Below are positions 1 to 10,426 of a stretch of DNA of 64,000 bases, in pieces. Position 1 is the stretch's first letter. Each line of letters opens with the position of its first letter. The position numbers and the translations under genes were made by a program. Under the pieces are notes generated by a model. That model was not told the DNA's origin and ran no database searches. It was given only the letters and a program-made list of their open reading frames with translations. Source of the DNA: Ciona intestinalis (Eukaryota > Chordata > Ascidiacea > Phlebobranchia > Cionidae); contig NW_004190444.2 of NCBI RefSeq assembly GCF_000224145.3, positions 211,481-275,480 of the forward strand. Reading direction: 5' to 3'.

Positions 1-693
1 AGGAAACTGTTTCAGATAAGTAAACAAAATTTATTGGAGACTTCTTACCTGACAAATTTAAATAGTGCAATACACTTACAAACAACTTAAAAAAACATTA
101 ATTTTAAACTGAAATAAAGTCAGGCCACGGCAATCTACCTACGCATATTTTTTAATTTAAACCTACGCATATTTTTTAATTTAAAAGTAACAGAAAACGC
201 TATTTCGACTGTACCCTCAGTTTTACTACAAGCATTATTTTATTTTCCGCTAGCAAAGCCTAAATCAGCTGATCGATCAGAACAGATCGTAACGTAATTT
301 TTCCGGCCACGCGAGGATAAAGTACGTTACATTCATTCATTCATTATTTAACATGGCCACTACAAGCGAATAAAATCAGACGGATCGGGTGTTACTTGTG
401 GTTTTAATATGATATGCTCTAATCAGGATATGCAAGGAAACTGTTTCAGATAAGTAAACAAAATTTATTGGAGACTTCTTACCTGACAAATTTAAATAGT
501 GCAATACACTTACAAACAACTTTAAAAAACATTAATTTTAAACTGAAATAAAGTCAGGCCACGGCAATCTACCTACGCATGTAACAGAAAACGCTATTTC
601 GACTGTACCCTCAGTTTTACTACAAGCATTATTTTATTTTCCGCTAGCAAAGCCTAAATCAGCTGATCGATCAGAACAGATCGTAACGTAATT
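1..693. repeat. Direct duplication, about 300 bp, offset 434 bp
   Basis: The block starting at position 1 (AGGAAACTGTTTCAG) recurs from 435, and the two copies stay nearly identical to about 298 and 693. Copy 1 carries an extra 24-bp tandem repeat near 138-185 that copy 2 lacks. The 136 bp between them differ and include a short stretch (about 300-345) resembling the end of the palindromic repeat family found further right. I see no gene here. Confidence 0.85.
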
Positions 694-1534
694 TACGTCA
701 TAGTGCCGGCGAGTGACGCAACAATAGGCGATTTTTTTTGGTCCTTTTTAAAACGTTTTTTTGTTTAAACTAATTATTTTTTGTCACAAAAAAATACCAC
801 AGATAGTATTTATTAGGTGTAAACTTTTATTTAAAACCAACTTGTATGAGCGTGGTCCGGAGAAATGATCGTCCGAAGAAATGATCGCTATATTAATATT
901 TCGTTATAAACGTTTCAATTTCTAAAGCAAAATTTAGATGACTCTTGTCATCGTCGATCAGTTCGCACACAGGATCTATTATTTCTCGAACTTCTATACT
1001 CGTTTCCAAATAAACCGTACGATGTATTAAAATTAAATTGGCATTCTGTTCATTTTTTAACTTGTAATAACATAAAATGTATTGAAACATTTACATTCTC
1101 GCCTTCCTGTTCAAGAGATCTAAGCGCTTGGAAAATCGCTGGAAATGCCACACAAACCAGACGACAACGTCAGGATGTCTTGCAACCAAACGTGTCGTGC
1201 ACATATAGTAAGGTTTAGTCATCAAGATGGCCATTCTTTAAAGCTGTTTTTCCCTTTTTCTGTTTAAAATTGTTCGCATTGTCCTTCTTACCAAGACCAA
1301 AATGCTTGCAGACGCCAAAACCAAGTTTATGACGTGCCATTACAGTGGACATAAACCGCCAAAGGGTACGAGAAAACGTGAGCCTGACATCCGCAAAAAT
1401 TCCCGGCCATTGCTGATGCACCGCCTTACATTGGTCCCCTCATTGAAGACAAATCCAAAGCCTCTCGATCACAGCTGTTCTCCCGTTAAATCAAAAGCTC
1501 CACAGAAGCCAAGAGGGCGCTTTTTAACTAATGT
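694..1534. other. Unassigned stretch
   Basis: Only short open frames are present on either strand (65-79 codons) and none matches a family I recognise. A short local duplication around GAAATGATCG sits near 858-888. It may include exon remnants, but nothing supports a gene call. Confidence 0.4.
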
Positions 1535-2034
1535 AGACTGATCTGCTCGCAAGACCTGCTCACTTTGAACTCATTGGTAACATTTATTCGACTCTGACCA
1601 CCAATTAGATCTCTTTTTTTATTTTGGATTTTCCAACTTATGTAAAAGTGCATTCTTTGGTGCAGATTTGGCATAACATTAAATTTGCTTGTCTCCTCGT
1701 TCTAAAAGCACTTAAGTTGCCGCCATTTTGGGAGGAAACTTCTAGTTACCCACAATCCCTATACCTTGCTTACCCAAAACGTAAAGACTGATCTGCTCGC
1801 AAGACCTGCTCACTTTGAACTCATTGGTAACATTTATTCGACTCTGACCACCAATTAGATCTCTTTTTTTATTTTGGATTTTCCAACTTATGTAAAAGTG
1901 CATTCTTTGGTGCAGATTTGGCATAACACTAAATTTGCTTGTCTCCTCGTTCTAAAAGCACTTAAGTTGCCGCCATTTTGGGAGGAAACTTCTAGTTACC
2001 CACAATCCCTATACCTTGCTTACCCAAAACGTAA
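1535..2034. repeat. 250-bp tandem duplication, two copies
   Basis: Two abutting 250-bp copies (1535-1784 and 1785-2034) look almost identical; I saw one difference, a T/C in GCATAACAT/CTAAAT. Each copy contains a CCGCCATTTTGGGAGG stretch. The second copy ends exactly where the open frame at 2035 begins, so the duplicated unit lies where a promoter or 5' UTR of that frame would be. The near-identity suggests a recent event or an assembly artefact joining two alleles. Confidence 0.9.
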
Positions 2035-2271
2035 ATGATCTTTGCCAAATCTTCAATATTTACATTTTTGTTGGTGAATTGTTATTTATTGATCTGCAGC
2101 TTGCAAGCCGCTAACGGATGCGTTAGTTCTGAACAACTAAAGGCCGTTGCAATAATTTTGTGCGCCAGAAATGGCTTTGTTTACGAGAAGACAATGCGCT
2201 GTCTTAAACAACTTGCAAAACGCACTGACCTTTGTTACGCACCCAATAAAATTCTAAAAATCAAATTTTAA
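2035..2271 (+). CDS. Possible small secreted cysteine-rich peptide
   Basis: This is a 78-codon single-exon frame. Residues 1-26 form a hydrophobic stretch that looks like a signal peptide. The remainder has four cysteines (29, 43, 56, 67), enough for two disulfides, and no other obvious domain. The segment around Cys43, CARNGFVY, resembles the end of the insulin B chain (CGERGFFY in mammals). However, the spacing to the preceding cysteine is 13 residues rather than 11, and no A-chain pattern (CC-x3-C-x8-C) follows. I therefore do not call it an insulin. It could be an exon of a larger gene, an unrelated secreted peptide, or a chance frame. The ATG directly follows the 250-bp tandem duplication. 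No codon-use or expression evidence is available. Confidence 0.35.
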   Translation: MIFAKSSIFTFLLVNCYLLICSLQAANGCVSSEQLKAVAIILCARNGFVYEKTMRCLKQLAKRTDLCYAPNKILKIKF

Positions 2272-2701
2272 AACTACTAAACCGCTGGACACCGCCACAC
2301 ATTCGGCAATCTTTCAGGGAAATTATAACTTGATGGTGGTTCCCATGCATTTCAGCAAATTAAGTTAACCTTTCTTGCAAATAAGCCAATCAAATCGGTA
2401 GTAGTGGTTATTTTCTTCTTGTGCAGCGACGGGTGTTTCATCTGTAGCTACTGGACCACTTAATCTGTAACTAAAGAGGTCCCGAAACGTTGAAAGAATG
2501 CTGTATTTTTCAGGTCTTTGTTGTAGGTTCCTCCTTGCTTGTATGAACCTGAAATACTTCCTTAATCCCACTTAATGTAACAACTGTCCTGTTGCGCCGT
2601 TAACCGTGCGCCGTCTCGTGAATTAATTCCTCCAACTATGTTCAGCTCCATAGTTGTTTCAAGCGAGAATATTGTATCCATTATTTTGATTAAAAGTGCA
2701 G
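2272..2701. other. Unassigned stretch
   Basis: There is a 68-codon minus-strand frame at 2365-2571 that I do not recognise. It has no clear splice context and no family match. Nothing else stands out. Confidence 0.35.
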
Positions 2702-2955
2702 CTTGGTTTTGTGGCAATTTAAGTTGTGAGTGAGCATCCATGCAGATATGTGCGTAGTTTTTGTGTAAAAGTTATTTATGTTTTTAGATTAGAGGGATTT
2801 TGAGTGCAAGTTTTTAATGAACGATCTTTTGGTTTTGTGGCAATTCAAGTTGTGAGTGAGCATCCATGCAGATATGTGCGTAGTTTGTGTAAAAGTTATT
2901 TATGTTTTTAGATTAGAGGAATTTTGAGTGCAAGTTTTTATTTAATGAACGATCT
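2702..2955. repeat. 127-bp tandem duplication
   Basis: Two adjacent copies, starting near 2702 and 2829, share TTGGTTTTGTGGCAATT...AATGAACGATCTT with a few substitutions and short indels. No coding content is visible. Confidence 0.85.
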
Positions 2956-4184
2956 TGTGGTTTCAGAAATAGTTGGTGGGTTGTGACATGGGTTTTCACC
3001 TGTTATTTGGTTCATTTTGTTTAATGCTTCATTGTATATAAAAATTCATGATCAATGAATTGCTCAGTATGGACTTTCTGTTGAGGGGATGATGAACATG
3101 TAGGATTGGTTTGGGCGTCATTCGTAACTATGTCTCTAATGCTGTCTATTACACTAGTTGCGCTATGTCCCTCTCCATAACTTTGATACTGACGCTTGCT
3201 GCTGTTACCTGGTTTCAGTCAAGCGGAACGTGCCTGAAAGTTGTTTTGGTGTTTTTTTCGCTTAAAATAATATATTTTTGTCTAAATATAACTTAACATA
3301 TATGTAAAGTATATTTTAACACTTTTTAATGAATTCTCACAAGTTAGAACGTGTAGCGTGACCTATTATATCCAAAATTAGACAAGAAATGGCCATGCGG
3401 GTTCAGTCTATTATTGTTAAGATGTCTATGGTTGTGCAATCGGTAAATCCAATTATTTCATTGGTGGTTGGCTTGAACACAAGATTTTCCCTGATTTTCA
3501 TTTCGTCCATAACCAGGTATACAAATTTTTCATGATGTTGCATCGATTATATATTGGTTGATTCCTGTTACATTTCTGTAGTCATACAGTGTCCTTTAAG
3601 ATGGTAACCGTAGAATTCCTCTTAATTGCTCATAAGCAGTATTGCTCTTCGATTGTAGAATCGAATAATCTCCGGCTGATATTAACTTTGGTTTCGGAAA
3701 GTATGGATTTTTGTGTTTCCCAGAATATTTTTTGAAAGTCTGTAAGACTTCCATTTAATGCTGCAGTATTACAAATGGAATTAATGTCTTAGCCTTTTAT
3801 ATCTATTGTTTCGTCTGGTGATAATAGTAATTTGGATACACTTTTTTCTGTTGATTGTTTTCGTTGTTGTTTAATTGTTTCCACAAGCCTGTTTTTAGAA
3901 CTCAGGCATTGGTCTTTTGCTGTCTACAGTTTCTCTAAGTATACAATACAATAAAAAACTATTCGTGAAACGGCAATACATTTTTTGTCTTTGTCTTTGA
4001 TTAAGTGCCGCTTTGTGACAATACAAAACACTTTGTCATGGTCGCCCTGTTGCAATACAAAATTCCAGGCTTGTTTTGCTTGTGTCGTTGGTAGCCCCGT
4101 TAATGCAAAGAAAAGTTCATCATCGAGAGTTTTGTCCGCCAGCGGTCGATACCTTCTATCGTGTAACGCATATGTTGAACAAAA
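2956..4184. other. Unassigned stretch
   Basis: This AT-rich DNA carries short frames only. A 120-codon minus-strand frame (3924-4286) runs into the LTR-like repeat on its right. It has no motif I recognise and is more likely repeat-derived than a host gene. Confidence 0.35.
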
Positions 4185-5470
4185 CGTCGACTGGGCTCGA
4201 TCAAAAACAAATCTGAAGTAACCAACAAAACGGGTTCTAGTCGCCATTGGTGACTGTAGAGCAGTAGGCAGAATGTATTTATACATGTATTTATAACCAA
4301 TGAAACTTATGACGTTTGAGGATTGAGTGATTGGTAAAGAATATGTGTAAATACGCTTTGTACAACTCCTGTACCATGTGTTTATTGTAAACTTACACTA
4401 GTTAACGTTGTCGTCGCTTAATTAAAAACGTTTGTTTTCATGAATTTTGACAAACCGTAATCACGCAGTAATTAGGTAATGTTACAAGTTGATATTAATC
4501 ATATGATGTTGAATTAAAAATAATGTTTCAATTACGATTAATGATAATACGGTATAGAGTAGTGCATTTAATGCGTCCCCACTTAAATGCTAAATAGTTT
4601 GATTCAGTCGTGAATCGTTGTGTAGATACAACACGCTTGCCGTCGTTACCCACCAAACTGCCAGACAGTGTTTCCGAAACTTATGACGTTTGAGGATGAG
4701 TGATTGGTAAAGAATATGTGTAAATACGCTTTGTACAACTCCTGTACCATGTGTTTATTGTAAACTTACACTAGTTAACGTTGTCGTCGCTTAATTAAAA
4801 ACGTTTGTTTTCATGAATTTTGACAAACCGTAATCACGCAGTAATTAGGTAATGTTACAAGTTGATATTAATCATATGATGTTGAATTAAAAATAATGTT
4901 TCAATTACGATTAATGATAATACGGTATAGAGTAGTGCATTTAATGCGTCCCCACTTAAATGCTAAATAGTTTGATTCAGTCGTGAATCGTTGTGTAGAT
5001 ACAACACGCTTGCCGTCGTTACCCACCAAACTGCCAGACAGTGTTTCCGCTATAAGTGCATGAGGAAAGTAAATACGGTATAAGAGTAGTACATTTAATG
5101 CGTCCCCACTTAAATGCTAATAGTTTGATTCAGTCGTGAATCGTTGTGTAGATACAACACGCTTGCCGTCGTTTCCCGCCAAACTGCCAGACAGTGTTTC
5201 CGCTATAAGGGCATGAGGAAAGTAATCGTTAATTAATCGCTCATCGTGCGGTTTTAAATCTGAAAATTCAGTCTAAAAATTATAAATATTTATTACGATT
5301 TGATTTCAATGAAGAGATTAAAGAAAAAATGCTAGAATTGAGAATTTAGGATAAGTGCGGAAAATAATCACCCTATCAGCGCAACAACAACAAAGCCAAG
5401 AACAACTGTTCGACGAAAAAAGATCTATATGACCACTAACGTGTTCAATAATCAATATGTGTTATTACTG
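4185..5470 (-). repeat. LTR-like repeat of the third gypsy family, internally duplicated
   Basis: The start (GTCGACTGGGCTCGATC) and body recur at 7535-8160 and 30411-31340, where the repeat runs directly into the LTR end of a minus-strand gypsy element. I therefore read it as an isolated LTR of that family. A 374-bp segment is tandemly duplicated (units near 4303 and 4677), and its tail is repeated again from 5072. The right part (5250-5470) contains the CAACAACAACAAAGCC block shared with 26984, 30990 and 31275. It is an old fossil and its coding part is not seen here. Confidence 0.65.
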
Positions 5471-6100
5471 CTTTTGCTTGAACGCGCTAACTACAAATGT
5501 ATTGTTCATACTTACATGGTGACCATTTGTTAAAGCTTCGCTGTAATCGTTCAGCGTAGAAAATAAAGCAACTATTGCTTTGTGGCATTTCCACGGTAAT
5601 TGTCTTTGCAGCGTACAAGAAGTTGTTTTAGTATTTCGCTTATGTCAAGCAGTGCTGCAATTTCCAAGACGGTTGAAGCCTTTTGGAGTTTAGCCAACGA
5701 CTGCTTGGCATTGGCAATTGCCGCGGTCGTTGGCTTGCGTCGAGCTGAAGGTGTTGGTGATCACTATTTGATGATTCACCAGCGACTGTTTCAGCATTTT
5801 CAATCACACTAAAGTTTTAACTAATTACTCTACTTTCCTTGCGTAGGCACATTTCAACAATCAACACTTTCGGCGCCGCTTTGTTTTGGAACGTTTGGTC
5901 GCGCGGTGCCGCACTTTTTCATCAATTTTTTTTTTTTTTTTTATGCGACAATTCGAACAAAATTTAATATTTTATTTAAAATTCCACGAAATAATTGTTA
6001 AAAAAGGAAAGAAAAGAAAGATAAAACGAAATTAAACAAAAAAAAAACGAAAAAAAAACGAAAATATTTTTTTTATTTAAAATTCAGCACATGCATGATA
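5471..6100. other. Unassigned stretch with homopolymer runs
   Basis: A minus-strand open stretch at about 5567-5755 could encode a helical segment, but I recognise no family. The right half has long T and A runs (5928-5942 and 6040-6075) of the kind often seen near transposon edges. No gene can be supported. Confidence 0.35.
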
Positions 6101-6679
6101 TTATAAAGCCTTCCACCTAGCAACGATCAGATCATAAACGGGACGAACTTTGTATAGCTTATCATTATCATTATTTTCCGCTAGTTTTTCGTTATCATTG
6201 AAATGTAAAAATCCGGTGATGGCTTGGTATCGGTTTCTGGACATACATTTACCAAAAAATGGCGTCTCAATCATCGAATTTTTGCTCCAATAAGACTCCA
6301 GTTTTCCACGTTTATGGACTATGCCAGTTAGCAGAGTAAGCCCAAGAAACAAAGACAATTCCTCAGCATCAACCGGTTTCCAATTATGTGCTCTAGACTT
6401 GGAGGAAAGAGGCGTTTTTTGAAGGTACTGAGCAGCATACCGATTGGTCTCCTCAACAACCAAGGTCAAAAGTTCGTCAGTAAATATCAGTCTAAAATAT
6501 TCTAATGGGCTATCGTCATTACTGACACAAGCGTGAGAGGATGGACCGTGCTCTCCCAAAAAGGAGTTCAAAGATTGTTGGGTGATGGATGACTTCCAGA
6601 CGTTTGCAGGTGGTGGTGGTAGGGAATCATCACTAGATTCACTATCGGAATCGGAAATATCCGCAACATTGGGTACCAA
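6101..6679 (-). pseudogene. piggyBac-type transposase, N-terminal fragment
   Basis: This 192-codon frame begins with an acidic Ser/Asp stretch (DSDSESSDDS), followed by the start of the piggyBac transposase domain. Recognisable pieces are FTDELLTLVVEETNRYA at about residues 69-85, ELSLFLGLTLLTGIVHK at about 108-124, a YWS motif, and MSRNRYQAITGFLHFNDNE. Family members are usually 500-600 residues with three catalytic aspartates in the middle. Here the frame stops near residue 192, before the first catalytic Asp, so it cannot be an active enzyme. A 50-N gap lies 20 bp upstream of the start. I could not identify terminal inverted repeats or TTAA target duplications. It is a dead DNA-transposon copy or an edge of one continuing into the gap. 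Confidence 0.8.
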
Positions 6680-6699
6680 TAAAACTGCCCACGTTGTCA

Positions 6700-6749
6700 N
6701 NNNNNNNNNNNNNNNNNNNNNNNNNNNNNNNNNNNNNNNNNNNNNNNNN
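6700..6749. other. Assembly gap (50 N)
   Basis: The run of N separates the piggyBac fragment from the gypsy gag fragment, so their adjacency may not be real. A lone N also sits at 6840. Confidence 0.99.
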
Positions 6750-7515
6750 GGCAGATAAAGTTGTTGGAGCCGTTTCTCTCAGACACTGTTGTGCGATTAA
6801 CCAGTTCTTCCTTTAATCGATCAAATGGAGATTCTTCAGNGTGGAGAGATTATGATATCTCGCACCTCTGCGGCGTATTCAGGCGATAGCGATGCAACAA
6901 CCAGATCAAACCTTGTTCGTTGATCCTGAATGTTTTTGTTGTTGAACTGCGCTTCCACTTGCGCAATCCATAATTGTGGGTCTGATGGCCAGAATGTCGG
7001 GAGATTGATGCTATAACCTCGTGGTTGCTCCCTCTCTGAACTGGCGTGTTCTGCTGAACTTGACGGTTGCGTCTTGGGCATCTCTTTCCACTTGATCTTT
7101 GTGATGAATTGACTTGTGTTCAGATCACGCCGAGGTCACCATTGAAGCGTTGGGAGATCGTGTTTATCAATTTGTTCTTTTTATTTAAAAACCTTATTCA
7201 AAAAGAATGGAAATTAAAACAGTTAGAAATGTAAAATATAAAAGTAAATAGATATTGCAACACAAACACGCGTTGCGAGTAATTAGTACGTTCTATCACG
7301 TCGCCTGAACCAAATATGACTGCAGAGAACAGTCGATGAACGAAAAAAGGGCAAGGTTACCAGGAAAAAGCGCACACGTGGGTTCACCGAGTCGTGACGG
7401 TATAAATCACGGAAAACAATAGCGGGGACGGATTGAGAACGAATAAAGAACATAGTTAAATTGATTATAAATGAAACACCACAGTCCCATCTACCCCCAC
7501 CCTGCTATATTAGTT
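6750..7515 (-). mobile_element. Ty3/gypsy fossil: gag fragment, primer site, LTR
   Basis: On the minus strand, 7081 down to the gap encodes the start of a gypsy gag with the family pattern LPTFWPSDPQLWIAQVEAQF. Upstream of it, 7118-7141 reads as a primer binding site, TGGTGACCTCGGCGTGATCT and on, complementary to the 3' end of tRNA-Trp. The adjoining 7143-~7515 has LTR features: it abuts the primer site, with a TATA-like and an AATAAA-like stretch. The far end overlaps sequence like the terminus of the MITE at 36153, so that boundary is uncertain. It is broken and incomplete, and only the 5' end of the element is present. Confidence 0.7.
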
Positions 7516-7534
7516 AATCCTTTTACTACCACGG

Positions 7535-8160
7535 TCGACTGGGCTCGATCAAAAACAAATCTGAAGTAACCAACAAAACGGGTTCTAGCCGCCATCGGTG
7601 ACTGTGGAGCAGTAGGCAGAATGTATTTTGAAGTAACCAACAAAACGGGTTCTAGTCGCCATCGGTGACTGTGAAGCAGTAGGCAGAATGTATTTTTACA
7701 TGTAATATATAACTAATGAAACTTATGACGTATGAGGATTGAGTGATTGGTAAAGAATATGTGTAAATACGCTTTGTACAACTCCTGTTATTGTAAACTT
7801 ACACTAGTTAAAGTTGTCGTCGCTTAAAAACGTTTGTTTTCATGAATTTTGACAAACCGTAATCACGCAGTACATAAAGGTAATGTTAGAAGTTATTATT
7901 AATCATATGATGTTGAATTAAAAATAATGTTTCAATTACGATTAATGATAATACGGTATAAGAGTAGTGCATTCAATGCGTCCCCACTTAAATGCTAAAT
8001 AGTTTGATTCAGTCGTGAATCGTTGTGTAGATACAACACGCTTGTCGCTTGCCGTCGTTCCCCGCCAAACTCCAGACAGTGTTTCCGCTATGTAAAGTGC
8101 ATGAGGAAAGTAATCGTTAATTAAAATCGCTCATCGTGCGGTAAATCTAAAATTGGTTGC
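7535..8160 (-). repeat. LTR-like repeat, second copy
   Basis: This is a copy of the repeat at 4185-5260, including the CGGGTTCTAGCCGCCATCGG region, which is itself locally duplicated near 7541-7690. It is diverged by scattered substitutions and small indels. No coding part is attached. Confidence 0.7.
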
Positions 8161-8570
8161 AATTAATAAAATGTATACTGAGTATTTTTTTGACTAATGT
8201 GTTAAGCATATTTATTTCATTAAATTTAAAAGGTAATGTGTGTTTGTTCTTTAGGCGTACTTTGTGTACCGAGGTGCTTTTGATCATTTACTGAACAATG
8301 ACATTAAAGCTCTTCAAAAGGTCAACTATTGCTGGAAGGTCGTCGCAAGTATATAAAAGATGGACAATATTATTTTTCTGGTATGGTTTCGGCTTCAATG
8401 AAGAAGAAAGTGGACCTACTCATTGCTGAAAGACAGTTATTGGTTATAGTTTCTGTCAATCAAATTTTTAAAACAAATATTTAAACAATGCAGTACCTAT
8501 TAAGGCTATAGCGAGAAAAGTTAGAAAACAAATTAATATTAGGTATAGTAACTAATATCACAGCACTTAC
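8161..8570 (+). other. Unassigned; possible coding remnant on plus strand
   Basis: About 8254-8460 contains plus-strand stretches that read like protein (YIKDGQYYFSGMVSASMKKK), but the frame changes part way, and I cannot name the family with confidence. It resembles repeat-encoded proteins carrying SWIM or YqaJ domains. It points the opposite way to the THAP exon next to it. Confidence 0.25.
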
Positions 8571-8777
8571 CATCGCACAACTTTGGCTTATAATCAGTTT
8601 TAATAAAGTGATGAAAACAGACAACATCATTCTCTGTAGGATACCAATCCGTGTCTGTTGCCTTCTTTGCGGCCCTTTTAATTGCTTGGATCCATACATT
8701 TCGGAGTTCTGTGTTAAGAGAAATGTATGTCCGCCAATTCTACTTCCGCATTTAGGGACACAACAGTTGGTCGGCAT
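8571..8777 (-). pseudogene. THAP-type zinc-finger exon, frame disrupted
   Basis: On the minus strand an ATG at 8777 opens MPTNCCVPKCGSR, matching the start of a THAP domain (M-x3-C-x3-C). Lower down, in another frame, come LRNVWIQAIKRAAKK and VVCFHHF, which fit the THAP Trp and the closing C-x2-H part. The exon ends in a good donor (GATG|GTAAGTGC at 8571). One base appears to be missing in the CATTTCTCTTAAC stretch between the two parts. THAP domains bind DNA and occur in host regulators and in P-element transposases. With no second exon recognised, I take this as a decayed transposon-derived or host exon. A sequencing error is possible. Confidence 0.6.
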
Positions 8778-8910
8778 TATAATAATTAAATTCTTAAAAC
8801 CTGTTCTGAACAAACTGTAAAATATTCTCTTTCACCGCGTTGATGTAGCACAGCCGGAGACAGCACAAAAAATTTAGACTGATCTGTTACGCCATCTAGC
8901 GGTAACTGCA

Positions 8911-9213
8911 CTGCACACAGAGTGAATCACCCCATTTTTTCGCCACGCAACTTTCAAATCAGTTTTATGAATTTCAACGGTGTTTGAGTTGGAATATCTT
9001 TGGTTATACAGAACCGATTAAAACAACTAAGGTGTCGTTGGAATAAGAAAAACACACTCTAACTGCACACAGAGTGAATCACCCCATTTTTTCGCCACGC
9101 AACTTTCAAATCAGTTTTATGAATTTCACGGTGTTTGAGCTGGAATATCTTTGGTTATACAGAACCGATTAAAACAACTAAAGGTGTCGTTGGAATAGGA
9201 AAAACACACTCTA
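8911..9213. repeat. 152-bp tandem duplication
   Basis: Two adjacent copies start with CTGCACACAGAGTGAATCAC at 8911 and 9063 and end near AAAAACACACTCT. They differ at only a few positions. No coding content is seen. Confidence 0.9.
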
Positions 9214-9850
9214 TCGATTAAAGTAAAGTACATTTGGGGTGTGTGTTTAGGCCCTTTAATTGAGCGTCCAGTTGTTGCAACTCGACGCCTAAAGTGACGT
9301 CACATTACAACCACAATACTGTCAATCATGTCAACACTGCGGAAACGACTTATCTTTTTTGGAAGAACGTTACACAACTCGGTCCAAAAAATATGCAGGT
9401 ATACGAAATTGTCCAACCATACACAGTCCATCATGTTTTCCATGCTCGGGTGTCAGTCAAGAATGTCATATTTGCAAGTTTTTTACAACACATATATATG
9501 TGTTTTACACAAATTTCAGCAAATCAAGCAAAAAGACAGTGTGCATCACTTTACCATTACCCAACAAACGCACACTTTTCGTGACGTAATTTTCGTCATA
9601 GTGCAACACAGAGTTTGTTAGAATGGCAAGATATGGAGGCAGAATGGCAAGATATGGAGGCAAAGTATATATTTTCAAAACATGTAAAACAGACGCAGTA
9701 CTATAAGGAAACAAAGAGACGTTTATTTTTATACAGACAACACTTTAAATATAAAAAAAAGAATTTGGGAAGCTATGACTATATAGGTTTCAGGATGCAA
9801 AATTTAAGACTATTCGATAAATAAAGTTGATTTTCACTGAGCCCAAGGCA
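9214..9850. other. Unassigned stretch left of the first gypsy element
   Basis: Three overlapping plus-strand frames (9294-9621) are open for 76-97 codons. Cysteine-rich text in one frame loosely recalls the zinc-binding tail of piggyBac transposases, but not enough for a call. A 20-bp unit (AGAATGGCAAGATATGGAGG) is repeated at 9620-9660. Confidence 0.3.
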
Positions 9851-10426
9851 AGTAGCGGTTGATGTGGGAAAGCAGTAGATTATTAATCTTTAATTTAATG
9901 CCATTACAAAATATACTGAAGTCTCCGAGTGTGTGCAACAAATGTCCTTCTAATAACCGGTTTTTCGTGTCCAATATTCTGGCAATCGTCTAAATTTATA
10001 TCTCTTCATTGTGTAGGCTCAAAGGGAGACAATAACAGTATCATATCAAAGCGTAGATAAAACACTCGCGATTCTTTTTATGTCTGTTTTCTAATGTTTA
10101 CTCAACGTTGCATGCCCCAGGGTCAAACTATCTGGGCGTTTTACTGTGTGTGTTTTTATTATAAAATAGTTGCGCCCAAATATTGGACACTGGGCATTTT
10201 GACTACAAACGTTGGTGAACGTATTCTCGTGGCCTGTTTTCCGTCATCGTTGTTCGTCAATAAACGAGTCAAAAACCGTTGAGCGGCGGGTGGTTTGCCT
10301 TTACTGCTGCGTCTAAGCAACCGAGAAGAAAGTTCACGGCGTCAACTAGCAACTAAAGAAGAATCAACTACGCACGGAGTCAACTTCAACCGAGCCAATC
10401 ATTCACGTTTAACGCCGCCCCCAACA
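9851..10426 (+). repeat. 5' LTR of element A
   Basis: The sequence (GTAGCGGTTGATGTGGGAAA to CCGCCCCCAACA) aligns along its length with the LTRs at 17074, 18540 and 26406. It is followed by ATTGGTGACC, the same primer-site start as in element B. Confidence 0.9.

Noticed and set aside
2035-2271. Calling the small peptide an insulin gene
   Set aside because: Only the GFVY-like segment fits; cysteine spacing differs and there is no A-chain pattern.
690-9605. Shared 20-bp string (GTAATTT/TTCGTCATAGTGC) at about 688 and 9586 as ends of one large element
   Set aside because: Both copies are in the same orientation, the similarity stops at once on both sides, and nothing between them fits a single element.
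9294-9621. Cysteine-bearing frames as a piggyBac C-terminal domain
   Set aside because: The cysteine pattern is loose, spread over different frames, and no catalytic region is nearby.
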